Shown here: one piece after another, positions 62,389-64,000 of the stretch
Layout of the letters: each line of letters opens with the position of its first letter
How positions within the stretch are numbered: position 1 is the stretch's first letter
From: Thalassospira sp. ER-Se-21-Dark
Lineage (GTDB): Bacteria > Pseudomonadota > Alphaproteobacteria > Rhodospirillales > Thalassospiraceae
DNA: 64,000 nucleotides
Assembly: GCF_017922435.1 (NCBI RefSeq)
Contig: NZ_VDEZ01000007.1
Location: 90,195-154,194, forward strand
Direction: 5' to 3'
Translations under genes and position numbers: made by a program
Notes under the pieces: model-generated
Database searches by the model: none
The model's input: the letters and a program-made list of their open reading frames with translations, nothing else
What the model was told of the DNA's origin: nothing

Positions 62389-63504
62389 CTAATCACATTT
62401 GTGAATACTCTCTACCACTAACTTTTGGCGATTAGCCAAAATAGCAATTTCCGCTAACATCTGATTTCTAACAACGTCAACAACACACTGGCTCTTTGCT
62501 GACAGGCGCAAAGTATTTCCATTTAGCGATGCTTTGATCTTCGACAACCAAGCTCTAGGGTTTCGGCATTCGGGCATTTCACGTCTTGAGAGCGTCTCGC
62601 ATATCTCCAACCATATTTCAGGTGTACCCTTTTCTTGCACTTCACAAGGTTGATAGTCACAAGTTTCCTCTGACATGATTGGTTTTAGTACGTCTAGAGT
62701 GTCGAGTAACATCAACCGCGAAAGACGCTTTTTCCTTCGTCGTAATCCATCGAGCTCCAGCCTAACGGCATCAATGCCAACGCGGTCAATCGCTTCATTC
62801 ACCCGTAAACACGCATTCGCCAATGTCCAGGGCTCCGAACACAATCGCTGCCACTCTCTAGCTAAAATCAAACATTGATCATCGACGGCAGGAAGGACGG
62901 TTGCTCCGGTTCCAGAAACAGTATTTGCCTGTTCCTTCTCATCCGTGTTTTCTTCTTTATCCGTGTTCTTCTTATTGGAACCGGCATCACGTGCCGGTTT
63001 AACAGCGGCATCAGGTGCCGGTATGATGGAACCAGATGCCGGTTTAGAGCCAAGGCCGATCAACTGATAAGCATTGCGATTACGAAGTCTGCCAACAGCT
63101 CGGCTTAGCTTGGCCACCAATCCAAGCTCGGCCAAACGCTTAAGCGCCTGACGCACCTTACGATCAGACAGTTTTGCCTCACTGGCAATCGTTTCAATCT
63201 TGGGAAAGCATGCCTGAGTGCGGTCATTGACGTGCGATGCCAGAACGACGGCAACACAGATTTCGGCAGTCGACAAATGAGGATGATGAAGGATCTGTGT
63301 CTGCACCCATTGCCAGCGGGCAACGGCAGACGTTCCGACCGGTACAGATTGCTCTGCAACCGCGCCGGTTTCCGCTTGGGAATATGAAAAAGTCATGCGT
63401 GGTATCGGCCAGAGTTCAAGCATCGCATTTATTCTTGACAAAGCGATCCCGTCGCCTAAACTCGACCTCAGTTTTGATGAGGGGCCAAGCTTAAGCCTTT
63501 CCAA
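62389..63504 (-). CDS. Replication-initiator-like winged-helix protein
   Basis: Up to 371 residues. A winged-helix DNA-binding region (AEICVAVVLASHVNDRTQAC, then FPKIETIASEAKLSDRKVRQ and LAELGLV) lies near residues 80-125, as in plasmid replication initiators and related HTH_36 proteins. A low-complexity linker with NKKNTDKEENTDEKEQ follows, and then a helical C-terminus. Start uncertain: TTG at 63504, or ATG at 63423 or 63396. It lies at the right end of the element. A plasmid-type initiator role is possible but not proved. Confidence 0.55.
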   Translation of the reverse strand: MERLKLGPSSKLRSSLGDGIALSRINAMLELWPIPRMTFSYSQAETGAVAEQSVPVGTSAVARWQWVQTQILHHPHLSTAEICVAVVLASHVNDRTQACFPKIETIASEAKLSDRKVRQALKRLAELGLVAKLSRAVGRLRNRNAYQLIGLGSKPASGSIIPAPDAAVKPARDAGSNKKNTDKEENTDEKEQANTVSGTGATVLPAVDDQCLILAREWQRLCSEPWTLANACLRVNEAIDRVGIDAVRLELDGLRRRKKRLSRLMLLDTLDVLKPIMSEETCDYQPCEVQEKGTPEIWLEICETLSRREMPECRNPRAWLSKIKASLNGNTLRLSAKSQCVVDVVRNQMLAEIAILANRQKLVVESIHKCD

Positions 63505-63505
63505 G

Positions 63506-63535
63506 AACCCGCTGCGCCAACAGCGGGTTTTTTAT
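63506..63535 (+). terminator. Intrinsic terminator at the rep gene start
   Basis: Stem AACCCGCTG / CAGCGGGTT with loop CGCCAA, followed by a run of T on the plus strand. It would stop rightward transcripts from the element before the tRNA/rRNA operon. On the minus strand it has no T-tract, so it would not stop rRNA transcripts entering rep. Confidence 0.75.
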
Positions 63536-63674
63536 TGCCTAAATTCTTGAAAAGTCTGGGAAAATGAAACTCGGTTGCGCCGCCTCCTCTTGATGAGGGT
63601 ATGCGCCCGAACTTTTTCTCTTGTTTCGCGAATCCGTCGAGTCTATATCTCAAAACTCAGCGGATCGGAAAGAG

Positions 63675-63751
<77 letters not shown>

Positions 63752-63793
63752 TCAGTGGGTGTATTCTGTTTAGGCGCTGGGCTTTAAACAGAT

Positions 63794-63820
63794 AACGCCG
63801 CTCATGTTTGAAGCGGCGTT
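63794..63820 (-). other. Stem-loop between 5S rRNA and tRNA-fMet
   Basis: Perfect 9-bp arms AACGCCGCT / AGCGGCGTT around a 9-base loop. It probably takes part in rRNA precursor processing or partial termination. Confidence 0.5.
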
Positions 63821-63866
63821 GGATGTTTGGGTGTGTTTATAGGGAATATGATGCTGTATTTGGAAG

Positions 63867-63982
63867 GCCCGGCGGTGACCTACTCTCCCGTGCCTTAAGA
63901 CAAAGTACCATCGGCGCAGGCTGGTTTCACTTCTGAGTTCGGGAAGGGATCAGGTGGTTCCCGGCCGCTATGGCCACCGGGC
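63867..63982 (-). rRNA. rrf: 5S ribosomal RNA
   Basis: The minus strand has the 5S pattern: a 5' region with CCCGGTGGCCATAGCGGCCG, middle CCCTTCCCGAACTCAGAAG and TGAAACC, and 3' GGGAGAGTAGGTCACCGCCG. The 5' and 3' ends pair. The rest of the rRNA operon lies beyond the window. Exact ends are ±3 bases. Confidence 0.93.
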
Positions 63983-64000
63983 CGTCCAAACACAGCGAAG

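Noticed and set aside
62233..62421. Small plus-strand frame after the P1B ATPase gene
   Set aside because: No ribosome site, overlaps the rep-like gene end, and no recognisable pattern.

Overview
The window looks like part of an alphaproteobacterial chromosome, possibly a Thalassospira-like marine Rhodospirillales; the genus is a guess from gene content. The main evidence is the right edge, where a minus-strand rRNA operon ends with 5S rRNA followed by initiator tRNA-fMet, an order typical of alphaproteobacteria. The window has three layers: a surface-polysaccharide locus (1-20816), a tRNA-integrated conjugative element (about 21206-63693), and the chromosomal rRNA operon tail (63675-end).

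Polysaccharide locus. A leftward run from rfbF (13915) to the window edge encodes CDP-glucose formation and 4,6-dehydration (RfbF, RfbG), a cupin epimerase, a C-methyltransferase, a DegT-type aminotransferase and a PglD-like acyltransferase. Together these suggest a branched 4-acylamido-6-deoxyhexose made on CDP. After them come two further methyltransferases, KpsC/S-like and GT4 and GT2 glycosyltransferases, the Wzm/Wzt ABC exporter and an SGNH-like protein. A divergent rightward operon (14953-19568) encodes a NeuB-family synthase, a KdsC-like phosphatase, an SDR, an aldehyde dehydrogenase and a CMP-sugar synthetase, so probably a second, nonulosonate-like acidic sugar. A GT4 gene (19707-20816) faces it. 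This DNA is AT-rich compared with the element.

Conjugative element. Copies of the tRNA-fMet 3' end lie at 21206 and 63675, with a third partial copy at 21373. Inside is an IncP/P-type transfer system: traK, a small HTH gene, traL and traM; VirB2-VirB11 including a VirB7-like lipoprotein; coupling protein VirD4; an ArdC/Toprim TraC-like primase; a ribbon-helix-helix accessory protein; and a MOBP relaxase. The oriT is not next to these genes. An RP4-like nic sequence with a 20-bp palindrome lies at 50153-50181, followed by an array of 10-bp-phased TGCA units that could be the TraK-type bent-DNA site. A large serine recombinase is the only site-specific recombinase seen, and a replication-initiator-like gene sits at the right end.

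Cargo. (i) An ietAS pair (AAA ATPase plus subtilisin-like protease), known as a plasmid maintenance/anti-phage system. (ii) A complete ISPpu12-like ISL3 element carrying lspA, a CDF metal exporter and a MerR regulator, with perfect inverted repeats and an 8-bp target duplication. (iii) A copper island (52242-62206) with a Met-rich cupredoxin, multicopper oxidase, outer-membrane CopB, ABC-type membrane protein without an ATPase, YHS protein, cytochrome c, APC permease and CopA-type P1B ATPase, but no recognisable copper regulator.

Least explained parts: a 735-residue Cys-rich repeat protein between virB10 and virB11, an exported protein encoded antisense between virB5 and virB6, the phased array beside nic, and the two sugar pathways.
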